DNA from: Desulforhopalus sp. IMCC35007 | Lineage (GTDB): Bacteria; Desulfobacterota; Desulfobulbia; Desulfobulbales; Desulfocapsaceae | Assembly: GCF_005116575.1 (NCBI RefSeq) | Contig: NZ_SWCN01000005.1 | Coordinates: 186,001 to 250,000, forward strand | Length of the DNA: 64,000 nt | Direction of reading: 5' to 3' | Part shown: piece by piece, positions 46,406 to 56,700 of the stretch | Numbering within the stretch: the first letter of the stretch is position 1 | Layout: every line of letters begins with the position of its first letter | The notes under the pieces: generated by a model | The model's input: only the letters and a program-made list of their open reading frames with translations | Told to the model about the DNA's origin: nothing | Databases searched by the model: none | Program-made: the position numbers and the translations under genes

Positions 46406-47461
46406 CTAAAATTGAATATCAACTATCTGATCGGCAATGCGCCAGACACGACTGGTAAAGTGTAAGCCGAGTCTTTCAACTATGTTTTTGTTGATTATAA
46501 GCTCGATTTTTTCAGGGGTTTCTATTGGAATGTCCTTGGGGGCTATCCCTTTTACTATCTTGTGTACCAACCGTGCAGCCTGCCTTCCATCATTGTACTG
46601 TGAACCACAATATGAGGCGATTGCACCAGATTCAATACTTGTCATGTCATGACCAAATACAGGAATTCCCTCCTCCATGGCTTTAGGGAAGATGATTGTT
46701 TTCAGAGCCTTACGGATTGGTGCAATTGGCAGCTCGAAGATAACATCAATGTGTGATTTTGACAGTGCTGCAGTTGCCTTAATAATATCGTCCTGGGTTT
46801 CCACTTCTACAACCTGCAATTCAAAACCTAGCTCGTCAGCACTTTTTCTTGCAACAGCCAGTGATTGAACTGATGGTACTATAGATGGGACATGGAAACA
46901 GAAAAGCTTTCGAGCTTTAGGGAACATTTTCCGGATAAACCAGAGTCTTTTGGCCATTAGCTTCGTATCATTGGTATCTATTCCTGTGAAATTATTACCG
47001 GAACTTGCCATGCTAGCTACAATTTTTCGTTCAACTGAGGATGCGGCCAAGAGAAAAACAACGGGAATACTGCTTCCCGCTGAGGCAAACAGCAGGGCAT
47101 CAGCCTCTATGCCTCCGGCGGCTATTACCACGTCAGGTTTCTCTGCAATCAGTTCTGCTGCAAGCTCTGGGAGTTTGTCTCGATCTCCTGCAGCATCCTT
47201 TATCTCATAGATAAAGGTGTTTCCCTCAGCCCTCTCATGTAAGGCAAGTCCATCTTGTAAGCCCTTAATCGGACTATTACGTATATTGCTGGACTTGAGA
47301 ATAGTGACACGGATAGATTTGGCAAAAACGGTATGTGCCTGAAAAATGGTTGTATATACAGTTGAGAGTAAAAAGAATAAAAAAATACAAGAGAATTTCT
47401 TTAGAGGTGGCAGGCTAGGTGTTTTAAGCTTTTTCTCATATAAAGAGCTTTTCAACATCAT
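46406..47461 (-). CDS. ABC-type substrate-binding protein (COG2984-like), sensory
   Basis: A 351-residue exported protein. A signal or anchor helix lies at about 22-47. The mature part is a two-lobed periplasmic binding protein of the ABC_sub_bind type (LAAELIAEKPDVVIAAGGIE near 90, GNNFTGIDTNDTKLMAKR near 160, SYCGSQYNDGRQAARLVHKI near 282). No permease or ATPase gene is near. It is the first gene of the operon with the hybrid kinase, CheR and CheB, so I read it as a ligand receptor for that kinase. The 53.7-kb kinase with a similar domain fused to it supports this. Confidence 0.85.
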   Translation of the reverse strand: MMLKSSLYEKKLKTPSLPPLKKFSCIFLFFLLSTVYTTIFQAHTVFAKSIRVTILKSSNIRNSPIKGLQDGLALHERAEGNTFIYEIKDAAGDRDKLPELAAELIAEKPDVVIAAGGIEADALLFASAGSSIPVVFLLAASSVERKIVASMASSGNNFTGIDTNDTKLMAKRLWFIRKMFPKARKLFCFHVPSIVPSVQSLAVARKSADELGFELQVVEVETQDDIIKATAALSKSHIDVIFELPIAPIRKALKTIIFPKAMEEGIPVFGHDMTSIESGAIASYCGSQYNDGRQAARLVHKIVKGIAPKDIPIETPEKIELIINKNIVERLGLHFTSRVWRIADQIVDIQF

Positions 47462-48329
47462 TTTGAGTCACTCCGTGTAGGTGGAGAATTTTCGTTTTTT
47501 ATTTGCATTAAGTTTTCCTGTCTTGAGACATCAGAACAAGCCCAACTTGCATCCACCATCCTTGGCGGTACAGCGGGTTTTTACATGAGCACTGAATGTC
47601 AGTTATCCGATCAGAACCACGTTCTTAATTATGTTACCAATAAAGTGTCTTTTAAAAGTATTATCATGATTCTAGCCGCTTATGTTAGCGTCAAATAGTC
47701 AGGCCAGATATCTCTATAAAATAGTATAAGTAAAAGGCTATCATAATATAAATGGCGAGTCCAATTTCTTTAAGAAGAGTGCCGAAACTATGTAGAGTAC
47801 AAGTTGAGTTCTAAGGCCATGTTCAAGGCAACGGATATGAATGTGCAGAGCCGCTCGCCAGATTACGTGCCAGATTTGGGAGATCAGGGATATATATTGT
47901 CCTGCTATAGAAATTCCAGTTTCTCTATTACTGGTATAAGATTTGAGAAATAAATGAACCCAAGGTGGATTTTTGTATTTGATTGACGGAATTATCACCG
48001 GACTTGATTACATGGTGCGTCGAAATCATGAAGAGATATAGGATGTTTAAACAGTGTCTGGATCCATAATGGAAGAACTGGCCTCGGATATCGCAGTAAG
48101 GTTGTAAAGATATGGAAGTGAATATTGTTCAAATGGAACTGATTCCAGTTCAAGGTACCCCGTTAATATTGCCACATCTAGGGCCCAATTTCCTGTCAAT
48201 TCCTAAATTACAGGTGTCAACTCATGTTCCCTAACATTTGAAAGACAACTATTGTCACCTATTTTCCAATGTGGCACGGTAAGAAAATCAGACATCATGA
48301 CATTTGCGATTATCATGCGGAAAAGGTTA
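47462..48329. other. Long intergenic region, no gene supported
   Basis: An 868-base AT-rich region upstream of the sensory operon. An 85-codon minus-strand frame at 47741-47998 has no recognisable family. It should hold the promoter of the sensory operon; a GG-n9-GC near 47542-47562 on the minus strand misses the sigma-54 spacing by one base. Confidence 0.4.
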
Positions 48330-48680
48330 TCAGGTGTTGTCCACGTCTTTAACCTCCTCAATACCTAATTGCGTTACCGCCCAGGTGTGCATCATTTTAA
48401 GAATCGGAAACGCAGTTTTTCCAAGCTCGGTAAGAGTATATTCAACACGGGGTGGAACTTCAGGGTATACGGTCCTTACCACCAGTCCATCCCGTTCCAA
48501 CTCTTTGAGCTGCTGAGTGAGCATCTTCTGGCTCACTCCCGGTACGATTCGTTCCAGCTCCATATATCGTTTCGTCCCGTCATTTAGGTGCCAGAGCATC
48601 AAGCATTTCCATTTTCCGCTTAACATATCCATGGATATCTCTACCGGACAATGATACTGCTTCTTCTTCCACTGAATCAT
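48330..48680 (-). CDS. HxlR-family transcriptional regulator
   Basis: A 116-residue winged-helix regulator of the HxlR/MarR-like type. It has the conserved Cys11 (CPVEISMDMLSGKWK), the LKELERDGLVVRTVYPEVPP wing and the EYTLTELGK motif. In known members the N-terminal Cys senses aldehydes or thiol-reactive compounds. It is divergent from a VOC-family gene, with a perfect palindrome between them, and should regulate that gene and its own. It was probably gained with its partner as a two-gene unit. Confidence 0.92.
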   Translation of the reverse strand: MIQWKKKQYHCPVEISMDMLSGKWKCLMLWHLNDGTKRYMELERIVPGVSQKMLTQQLKELERDGLVVRTVYPEVPPRVEYTLTELGKTAFPILKMMHTWAVTQLGIEEVKDVDNT

Positions 48681-48747
48681 TATTTCAAACCCTTCCTCAA
48701 AAAAAAATCTCTCGGTACGCCATATATCTCAGCAATTCAAACCAAAA

Positions 48748-48762
48748 GGTTCGTGTCGAACC
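48748..48762. promoter_or_regulatory. Palindrome, candidate HxlR operator
   Basis: GGTTCG-TGT-CGAACC is a perfect 6-bp inverted repeat with a 3-base centre, flanked by a direct repeat ACCAAAAGGT / ACCAAAGGGT. It lies midway between the divergent HxlR and VOC genes. Confidence 0.6.
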
Positions 48763-48853
48763 AAAGGGTGCCTTCTTGTTCCATTACTTCAACTGGTTAT
48801 CTTTTACAGTGTTCGAAACAGGCATAAACTAACCACAACACCAGGAGATAACA

Positions 48854-49357
48854 ATGACATATCCAAGAACATTCTCCCATATCGGGATATCTGTAACTGA
48901 TTTAGAAAAAGCTGTAGAATTTTATACCAAAGTACTTGGCTGGTACGTCATCATGCCTCCGACTGAAATTGTATCAGACGATTCTGCAATCGGAATAATG
49001 TGCGATGATGTTTTCGGAAAAGGCTGGGAGCGATTTAAGATTGCCCACCTTGCAACCGGGGATAGAGTTGGCGTAGAAATATTTGAGTTCAAAAACGCTG
49101 AACTCCGAGAAGATAATTTTGAGTTTTGGAAGAACGGAGTATTTCATTTTGCTGTTCAGGACCCTGATATTGAGGGCCTTGCTGCTAAGATTGTAGAACA
49201 CGGCGGCAAGCAGAGAATGCCGGTCAGAGAGTACTATCCAGGTGAAAAACCCTATCGTATGGTATATTGCGAGGATCCTTTCGGTAATATAATTGAGCTA
49301 TATTCCCATAGCTACGAATTGACGTACTCCGCTGGTGCATACCAGGATAAACTGTAG
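48854..49357 (+). CDS. VOC-superfamily (glyoxalase/dioxygenase-like) protein
   Basis: A 167-residue protein with the vicinal-oxygen-chelate fold: an N-terminal beta-alpha-beta motif (FSHIGISVTDLEKAVEFYTK) and a C-terminal one with YYPGEKPYRMVYCEDPFGNI ending in IELYSH. The metal ligands would be His in FSHIG, His in GVFHFAV and Glu in IIELY. Members are lyases, isomerases or dioxygenases; the substrate is unknown. It follows an HxlR regulator gene in divergent orientation, which hints at detoxification of a reactive aldehyde. AGGAGA precedes the ATG. Confidence 0.88.
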   Translation: MTYPRTFSHIGISVTDLEKAVEFYTKVLGWYVIMPPTEIVSDDSAIGIMCDDVFGKGWERFKIAHLATGDRVGVEIFEFKNAELREDNFEFWKNGVFHFAVQDPDIEGLAAKIVEHGGKQRMPVREYYPGEKPYRMVYCEDPFGNIIELYSHSYELTYSAGAYQDKL

Positions 49358-49372
49358 AGCCCTCCCAAAAAA

Positions 49373-49398
49373 CGTACCCTGCGTTCTTGCAGGGTACG
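49373..49398. terminator. Terminator after VOC gene
   Basis: CGTACCCTGC (49373-49382) pairs perfectly with GCAGGGTACG (49389-49398) around a 6-base loop. A run of A precedes it, giving a T-run on the minus strand; the plus strand has TTTTTT 32 bases later. It lies 15 bases after the VOC stop. Confidence 0.7.
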
Positions 49399-49818
49399 CT
49401 GATTCCAAAAGTTACCCTTGTTTTTTAAAAAACAATCAGCCTATCGGACCATTGTAGATATTTTCTTGTACTGAATGTAGCCCTGGCCAAATTGTACGGT
49501 TACAATTGGCAGATGACCCATGTTTTGAGACGACTGGTAACACTTTTTTTTATTTCGTAATACGGACTCTGGTGATATATTACCTGCAGTGTAGGCAAAC
49601 AAGCTGGTACCTTCACGGTAGAAACTACAATTACGATGTTCACGAAAAAATCAGGGTAGACGTAGGAAGGAGGATGTTGAATAGTGCCTTTTGGTTGCTC
49701 ACTGCTTGTTCAATAGAGATTGTATGGCAGAAGCGAACTAAAATCAGCAAGAGCCATCGCGGCGTTCTCCTCAACCATCCGTAGAATAGTGAATTGAATA
49801 CCAAAGAGGACATTAAAA
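49399..49818. other. Intergenic region between VOC and TrmO genes
   Basis: About 420 bases. Overlapping open frames of 92 codons (plus) and 69 codons (minus) show no family features. No promoter motif is obvious. Confidence 0.4.
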
Positions 49819-50373
49819 ATGAATATGAACAATCCTTATCAAACGACAATGCACATTCATCCTGTTGGCACGGTATCTAGCCCCATCAAAGATCTCTCAC
49901 TGAAAGCCGGAGAATCAGGTCTTGAACGTCAGGAGAATGACGGAGAAATCAGAGAAAACCACCAACGGATAAAGGAAACAGTTTGTGATTTGGTTATTGC
50001 CAAGGAATGGCAGGAACTGCTTGACGGCATTGAGGAGTTTTCTCACGCCCTTGTACTTTATTGGCCGCACCTTCTGGATACAGACAGGCGGAGGATTAAA
50101 AAAGTTCACCCCATGGGGAGAAAGGATCTTCCGTTGACCGGCATTTTCGCCACGCGCAGCCCGGCCCGTCCCAACCCAATCCTTGTATCGGTGGTGAAAA
50201 TTGTTGAAAGGGAAAAAAATATTTTGAGAGTTGTGGGACTGGAGGCAGTCGACGGAAGTCCTGTTCTGGATATCAAACCACATGTCAAATCGTATGATAC
50301 CTTGGAAAACCCAAAGCTAGCACCATGGATGGAACAAATCCAAAGAGAACTCGAAGGTGAGGATGTCAAATAA
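49819..50373 (+). CDS. trmO: TrmO/TsaA-family tRNA methyltransferase
   Basis: A 184-residue protein of the YaeB/TsaA family. The SAM-dependent enzyme methylates N6-threonylcarbamoyladenosine at position 37 of certain tRNAs. The signature GIFATRSPARPNPI lies near 109, and a second conserved block, DGSPVLDIKPH, near 147; the start HPVGTVSSP (near 13) is typical. The length fits the short bacterial forms. Stand-alone TsaA domains also occur in archaea and anaerobes next to metal-related genes, so a different target is possible. AGAGGA precedes the ATG. Confidence 0.85.
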   Translation: MNMNNPYQTTMHIHPVGTVSSPIKDLSLKAGESGLERQENDGEIRENHQRIKETVCDLVIAKEWQELLDGIEEFSHALVLYWPHLLDTDRRRIKKVHPMGRKDLPLTGIFATRSPARPNPILVSVVKIVEREKNILRVVGLEAVDGSPVLDIKPHVKSYDTLENPKLAPWMEQIQRELEGEDVK

Positions 50374-50822
50374 AAACGGACATTGTTGTGACGCGTCTTT
50401 TCAGCCCTGTTTACTTTTCTTTTCGTTTTTTTGAGGTTGTAAATTTTTATCTCCTCTTCCTCTTTTGATCGGCAATAACGAAAACGTCTCATAACAAACG
50501 AAGGGCTCAAAGCTGCCATTTTGAGCCCTCCTGCAGGTATCCCAGCAAACACTTGTGGCTAAGCACGGTTCTCGTTGTTGCTCAAGAGGGAAGAATGGAG
50601 ATCAATGCACTGAAGGCAGGTCCAACAGACTCTTATAGGCAAGTGACCATTATCTTTTGTAGCTGGTGATGACTCGATAAGAAAATAATCCACAGTAACC
50701 AGGGCAGACCATGGTTTCAATCATTTAAAATATATGCAATTGCGTTTGCCTGTTGCCACCTGTCAGGAAAGCCTGTGCAAATATAATGTTTGAAAGCTTG
50801 TCACTTCAGTTTTGAACCTCTC
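50374..50822. terminator. Convergent gap with 10-bp hairpin
   Basis: About 450 bases with no gene. AGGGCTCAAA (50502-50511) pairs perfectly with TTTGAGCCCT (50520-50529) around an 8-base loop. There is no T-run next to it, so its role as a terminator for trmO is uncertain. Confidence 0.45.
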
Positions 50823-52871
50823 TCATACCTTGAAGCGGCCCGTGACTTCTTGCATCTTAGCTGTCATTTCACTCAGATTAGCAGCACTTTTACGCACCAT
50901 GGTACTACTTTCAGTCAACTCCAGAGAGGAGTGGCTGACCTCAGCGATATCCTTGGCGACTTCTCCTGAAACCATGGATATCTGAGATACGTTGCTGGCC
51001 ACTTCCTGAAGGCCGGTTGAGGCCTGTTCAATATTTTCAGCAATGTCGTTGGTGGTGGAGGTTTGATTTTCCACGGCGGAAGCAATGGAGTCAACTATGG
51101 TGTTCACCTCGTTGATGACCCGGAGAATTTCCTGGATCTCATCCACAGTCTTGCCGGTTGAATCTTGTATTCCCTTGATCCTGGTGTTGATCTCGATAGT
51201 GGCCATGGCGGTCTGTTTGGCCAGTTCTTTGATCTCGTTGGCAACTACCGCAAAACCTTTTCCTGCATCTCCGGCCCTCGCGGCTTCAATGGTGGCATTC
51301 AGGGCCAGAAGGTTCGTCTGCTCGGAGATCTCAGTAATGGTTTCAGTTACCCTGCCGATCTCCTGAGCGGCATCTCCTAGGACGCTAATCAGTTCATAGG
51401 AGCTCCGGGTACGCACCACAGCCTCATTGGTCATGGTCCGGGCGTTTTTGGTGCTGCCGGCAATCTCTTTTCCCGCTGCGGCAATGGTTCCAGTGGATTC
51501 AGCCACCGTACTCACATTGACCGCAGCTTCTTCTACAGCAGCGGCTACGGTGTTCATATTAATGCTCATCTCTTCGGCGGCAGCGGCTACACCATTAGCC
51601 CTGGATTGAATATTTGATGTCGCCCCGCTCATCTGTTCTGCGAGAGCTGCCAGCTCCTGCCCAGAGTGGTTCAGGGTAACGCCGTTGTTTTGAATCTGGC
51701 TGATCATCCCGCCAAGAGTGGTGAGCAACTTGTCAATGGAACGTCCAAGAACTCCAATTTCGTCTTTAGCAGTAAAGCCCATTCGTTTCGTCAGGTCTCC
51801 CTCTCCTTCGGCAAGGTCAAGAGCAACATGGATTGCTTGGTTCAGTCCTCTGATCAAGCTCAAAGAAGTGGTTATCACAAGCATAATGCTGGCAGCAAGG
51901 ATGGCGACAAAACTGACCCCAATTATGGTCAGCTTTCTCTGCATGGTTTTGACCTGTAAAATAGCAGACTGGATAATGTTTTGTGCAAGTGTATCATCAA
52001 CGCTCTTAAGGAGATTGATTTTATTCGTAATGGTCTTGAACCATATTTCCGGATCAATCCCAAAGGTTTTTGTGTTGTCTAGGCCGACGTTCAACGCTAC
52101 CTGTCGCATGCGCGCCACTTCATCGACATCGTTTCCGCGAACGGTTTCATTATAGATTCTCATAGCTTCGACGGTTGATTCGGCGCGAAAGGCGTCGAGA
52201 TAATTTTCTTGGGCAGCGAGAAGTTGCAGGAAGCGGCTGTAGGTCTCCGTGGTAAATGAACCTTTGCTGAATACGGCACTTAGAGTGGCCCGTTCTATTC
52301 CAGCTCGTTCCTTGCCCTGAAGAAAATTGACATAGGCAAAGAGTTGAGTGGTGATTCCAGGGTTATCGCTGAGATGGCTTGTGGCGGAAATGGTATCCAG
52401 GAGTGTTTTAATAAGGGCAGTGTAGTAGTGAATGACCTCTTTTGTTTCCATCTGCTGGCTACTGACCTTTTGCCGGGTTCTGTCGAGTTCCTTGAGGATA
52501 GTTTCAACCTGGCGGGTTTTCACGGCGAGTGTCGCTCCTGCAGCTTGTTCCTGGAGAGTGGTCAACGATTTTCTATAGTTCGCAGATTTCTCGTCGGTTG
52601 CAGTTCGTTGGTTATCGAGGATTACCTCAAATTTTGTTCCCTTACTGGCGAGAAATCCAGAAGAGGCCCCACGTTCTTTTTGTAGCTCGTGAACCAGCAG
52701 GCTGATCTGCCCACTGAATTCGACCATGGTGATGATATTCTTATCAGACCGGACCTTGGCATAAGTCGTGACCAAATTGATACCGGAGGTGACGAGGTAG
52801 CCGCACATGGGGAGCAAGATAATGAGGCCGATCTTAGTTTTGATAGAGAGATTCTGTAGGAGATGTTTCAT
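50823..52871 (-). CDS. Methyl-accepting chemotaxis protein with NIT sensor domain
   Basis: A 682-residue chemoreceptor. A first helix lies at about 10-32. The periplasmic part carries a NIT (nitrate/nitrite sensing) domain at 45-290 with [21 protein letters not shown] second helix (about 312-335), HAMP (335-390) and a signalling domain follow, with the invariant hairpin tip [20 protein letters not shown] near 552. No CheA or CheW gene is in the window, so it signals to an array encoded elsewhere. The frame runs on to 53171, but that extension is low in family resemblance; I start at ATG 52871, where the membrane helix begins, though the ribosome site is weak. Confidence 0.92.
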   Translation of the reverse strand: MKHLLQNLSIKTKIGLIILLPMCGYLVTSGINLVTTYAKVRSDKNIITMVEFSGQISLLVHELQKERGASSGFLASKGTKFEVILDNQRTATDEKSANYRKSLTTLQEQAAGATLAVKTRQVETILKELDRTRQKVSSQQMETKEVIHYYTALIKTLLDTISATSHLSDNPGITTQLFAYVNFLQGKERAGIERATLSAVFSKGSFTTETYSRFLQLLAAQENYLDAFRAESTVEAMRIYNETVRGNDVDEVARMRQVALNVGLDNTKTFGIDPEIWFKTITNKINLLKSVDDTLAQNIIQSAILQVKTMQRKLTIIGVSFVAILAASIMLVITTSLSLIRGLNQAIHVALDLAEGEGDLTKRMGFTAKDEIGVLGRSIDKLLTTLGGMISQIQNNGVTLNHSGQELAALAEQMSGATSNIQSRANGVAAAAEEMSINMNTVAAAVEEAAVNVSTVAESTGTIAAAGKEIAGSTKNARTMTNEAVVRTRSSYELISVLGDAAQEIGRVTETITEISEQTNLLALNATIEAARAGDAGKGFAVVANEIKELAKQTAMATIEINTRIKGIQDSTGKTVDEIQEILRVINEVNTIVDSIASAVENQTSTTNDIAENIEQASTGLQEVASNVSQISMVSGEVAKDIAEVSHSSLELTESSTMVRKSAANLSEMTAKMQEVTGRFKV

Positions 52872-53704
52872 GTCATGTTTTCTTCTGTTGATTGCATTAT
52901 TAAGCGAAAGTTCCATCAGCAATGATATCACTTTTTGTTGATAAGCCATATCGCGAGGTGAAAAAAAATGAAAAAATTTGTGGCGATACATCAACACATC
53001 ATTTGTAAGGTACAAATCAGGGATCTGGTGTGTTTTATGTAGAGGTGGACGCGAAAGACTGGACAATGAGGATACCAATTGGGGTTGGAGTCTTTGTCTT
53101 GTAAAGAGCACCGAAATAAATACTGCAAGACTCAACGATATAAAAATCTCTGGAGCTATTCCAGAGGGCATAAAGACGGATAATGGTGTAAAATTAAATA
53201 GATAAACCTGAAACCTATACTTTTAGCAGAAGTGAGGACTACAGTTATTGGGGATTAACTGTATTGTTAAACTCAGACCCCATAGAATCAGGGATTAATC
53301 TCATAGATCAAATAAGAGGCTATAGTAGAGCCGAGCTAGAGAGTAACATCGCTCAGGTTGCGGTGATCATGAGGCCTAGCCTCGGCGAGAGAGACATACG
53401 AAGATATGCAGGTCATGATCAAGCAGGGCATGTACCTTGACACAACACTGTTTTTCTCGTCTATTTATTCGATGTTCCTTTATGTTTTTCGCAAATTTTG
53501 TTCGGGAAAAGGGTGGTCAAGTTGACCCAACAAGCTGCTACCTTGAAAATATGAGTGCCCTTGAAGCTTGTCGTGATGTGAAATTTGGTTGTATAATTCA
53601 TACAGTACCCTGTCCCGACAGACCATTTTAAAGTGATCCTCATTGGGACAAAAGTGATTGAGGGTTTACCAGAAACGAAGTCTCTGAGGAGGAGACAAAA
53701 AGAT
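52872..53704. other. Intergenic region with nested inverted repeat
   Basis: An 833-base gap between the divergent chemoreceptor and hybrid-kinase genes. The chemoreceptor frame stays open to 53171 without coding appearance. TGATCATGA (53364-53372) pairs with TCATGATCA (53413-53421), enclosing a smaller GAGGC/GCCTC repeat (53371-53383). No gene is called. Confidence 0.45.
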
Positions 53705-56700
53705 ATGAGGAAAATCAGCATAAAATGGGCAGCATGTTTTATCATCATTTTCATCCTCGCTCCCCTGGCATACCCGAGAGATGAGCCTGTCAAAGTCCTT
53801 ATTCTCAATTCATACCACAAAGGTTTTCCCTGGACTGATAATATTGTGAAAGGAGTGGAGGCTGTTTTTAAACCTGAAGAAACTAATTTTGAACTGAGTG
53901 TAGAGTATATGGATACCAAGGCCATGGGCTATAGCGCAGAATATCAACGAAAGCTCCATGATCTCTACCTTTACAAATATAGCGGGCAGAAATTTGATCT
54001 CGTAATCTCCTCTGATGACGACGCATTCGATTTTTTAAGAGAATATCATGAAGAATTGTTTCCTGGAACTCCTGTAGTTTTCTGTGGGGTGAACAATCGT
54101 ATTGCACCAAATATTATAGATCACAATACGTTCACGGGGATTCTTGAAACTACCGCCCATAAAGAAACTATTGATTTGATCCTGAATAATCACCCACAGA
54201 CAAAAAAAATATTTCTTATAATTGATAAGAGTCCATCAGGAGAATATCAGTGGGAAATCTTGGAGCAAAGCTTTACCCGTTATAAGGGTATCGATTTTAT
54301 CCGCCTGTCTGATGACCTTTCAATAAAGGAGATTGAACAGATCCTCTCCGGCCTTACAGAGGATGCCGCTGTTATTTTTTTTACGTTGTCACAAGATAAA
54401 TCTGGCGCATATCTGACATTAAAAGACAGTGTAATCCGGGTGACAAGGGCAAGTAAACGGCCCGTATACACGACACATTCGATGGACGTGCTCTATGGAG
54501 CGGTGGGGGGGAAGGTCCTTGGAGGCTTTCATCATGGAGAAAATGTGGCTGCTCTTGCCCAGCGCATCCTTGGTGGCGAAAAGGTGAGCAGCATACCTGT
54601 TGTCGAAGTGAGCCCAACCCAATATGTATTTAATTTTGAACAGCTTAAAAAATGGGGGATCGAACTCTCAAAACTTCCCAAAGAGAGCATTTTCCTCAAC
54701 AGGCCAGTCTCAACCTACGAAGACTATAAGGTCCTGATATGGTCTGTTGTTGTAGCTATAACATTGCTCGTTTCGATCATTTTTTTTCTGCAGGCAAATA
54801 TCATGCGACGTAAGGTGGCGGAGGACAAACTGAGAGACAGTGAGGAACGATTCCGTCTTGCTTTTGAAAAGGCCAATGACGGCATATGTCTGGTAGCCAT
54901 AAGTGGCGAGATCCTCAAGGTGAATCAACGGATGTGTGACATCTTTGGCTATAGCTCCCAGGAATTGGAAAGCATGACTGTAAACGACATTGCCTGTGCA
55001 GAAGATAAGGAAGTGAGCCCAACCTTTATGAAAAAAAGCATGGATGGGGAAATTGACCACGCTATATTCGAAAAAATGTATACCCATAAGAATGGCAGGA
55101 TGATACACGCTCAAGTTTCAAATACTATGGTAAAAGATAGCGCAGGGAAACCCTTATATTTCATCTCTCACCTGCAGGATATCACCGACAAAAAGAAAAA
55201 TGATGAGGCGTTTCGTGCAGGACAGGCCAAGTTAAAGGCGGCTCTAGATAGCATGACTGATGCGGTTTCTATCTCTGATGAAAAGGGCAGGCTTATCGAA
55301 TTCAATGAGGCTTTTGCAACCTTTCATCGGTTTGGCAGCAAAGCCGAATGTTATAGTGTTTTTTCAGAGTATCCTGAAATTTTAGATGCTTTTTCACCGG
55401 ATGGTACACTGGTACCATTGGATATGTGGGCAGTTCCCAGGGCTCTGCGGGGTGAAGTTGTAATAGATTCGAAGGTTATCTTAAAACGTAAAGACACCGG
55501 AGAGAGTTGGATTGGCAGTTATAATTTTGCTCCCATTCGCAACAAAGAAGGTGAAATAATTGGCTCAGTAGTGGTGGGGCGGGATATCACTAAAGAGACG
55601 GAAATTGAACAGGAGATTATCCACCAGCAACAGCTGCTCAAAGCGATTGTTGATAACATTCCAGTCCTTATTACCCTGTATGATCCAAAAACCAGGGTTT
55701 TGCTCACCAACAAAGCGTTTGAAAAAACGATCGGCTGGACCAACGAAGAGTTCCAGCACATGGATATCATGGAGGCATGCTATCCGGATCCTCAGCATAG
55801 AGCTGAGGCCGCTGAATACATGGAGAAAGTTTCAAATGAATGGCAGGAATTCAAAGTCACAACCAAAAGTGGTGGAACCATCGACAGTATCTGGTCCAAT
55901 GTTCGTCTGGAAGATGACACCCGGATTGGTATCGGCATAGATATCACCGAAAAAAAGCAGCTTGAGTCAAATCTCAATCAGGCGTACAAAATGGAATCGC
56001 TGGGCACTCTTGCCGGTGGAATTGCCCATGATTTCAATAATATTCTATCGGTCATCCTGGGGTTTACCGAATTAGCCCTTGCTGGTGCAGAAAAAGAGAC
56101 CCCGGTGGAGAATGATCTCAGAGAGGTGTATGCAGCAGGAGTTCGGGCCAAAGAACTGGTGACCCAGATTTTGACCTTTGCCCGCCAGTCTGATGAGACA
56201 CTCAAACCAATTGAAGCTGGTCTTATCGTTAAAGAAACTCTTAAATTTATTCGGTCGACTATTCCGACGACAATCGAAATAAGGCACAATATTGAAAGTA
56301 CATCCCGCATCCTGGGAAGTCCAACTCAGTTGCATCAGATCATGATGAACCTCTGCACCAATGCTGCTCATGCCATGGAGGAAAAAGGTGGTACTCTTGA
56401 AATCACACTACGGGACAGATCTCTTCATAGAGCCACGGAAACCGTTACGGGTGATTTAAAACCTGGAGAATATATTGAACTCAAAATTTCTGATACGGGA
56501 TGCGGGATAGCCCCTCATATAGTTGACAGAATTTTCGAGCCTTATTTCACTACAAAGGGCCCGGGAGGGGGAACGGGAATGGGACTCGCTCTCGTTCATG
56601 GGATTGTCGAGATATTCAACGGTAAGATTATTGTAGAGAGTACCCAAAGAAAAGGAACGGATATAATCATTTACCTGCCAATCTGTAAAGAAAGCATCCT

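Noticed and set aside
46406-47461. ABC transporter operon
   Set aside because: A binding protein is present but no permease or ATPase gene lies nearby.
47542-47562. Possible sigma-54 promoter before the sensory operon
   Set aside because: The GG to GC spacing is nine bases instead of ten, which is not tolerated.
47741-47998. 85-codon minus-strand open frame upstream of the sensory operon
   Set aside because: No recognisable motif or ribosome site; sits in an AT-rich intergenic region.
49506-49784. 92-codon plus-strand open frame between VOC and TrmO genes
   Set aside because: No family features, and an overlapping opposite-strand frame is equally open.
52872-53171. 100-residue N-terminal extension of the chemoreceptor frame
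   Set aside because: The extension lacks chemoreceptor features and precedes the natural membrane helix; ATG 52871 is a better start.
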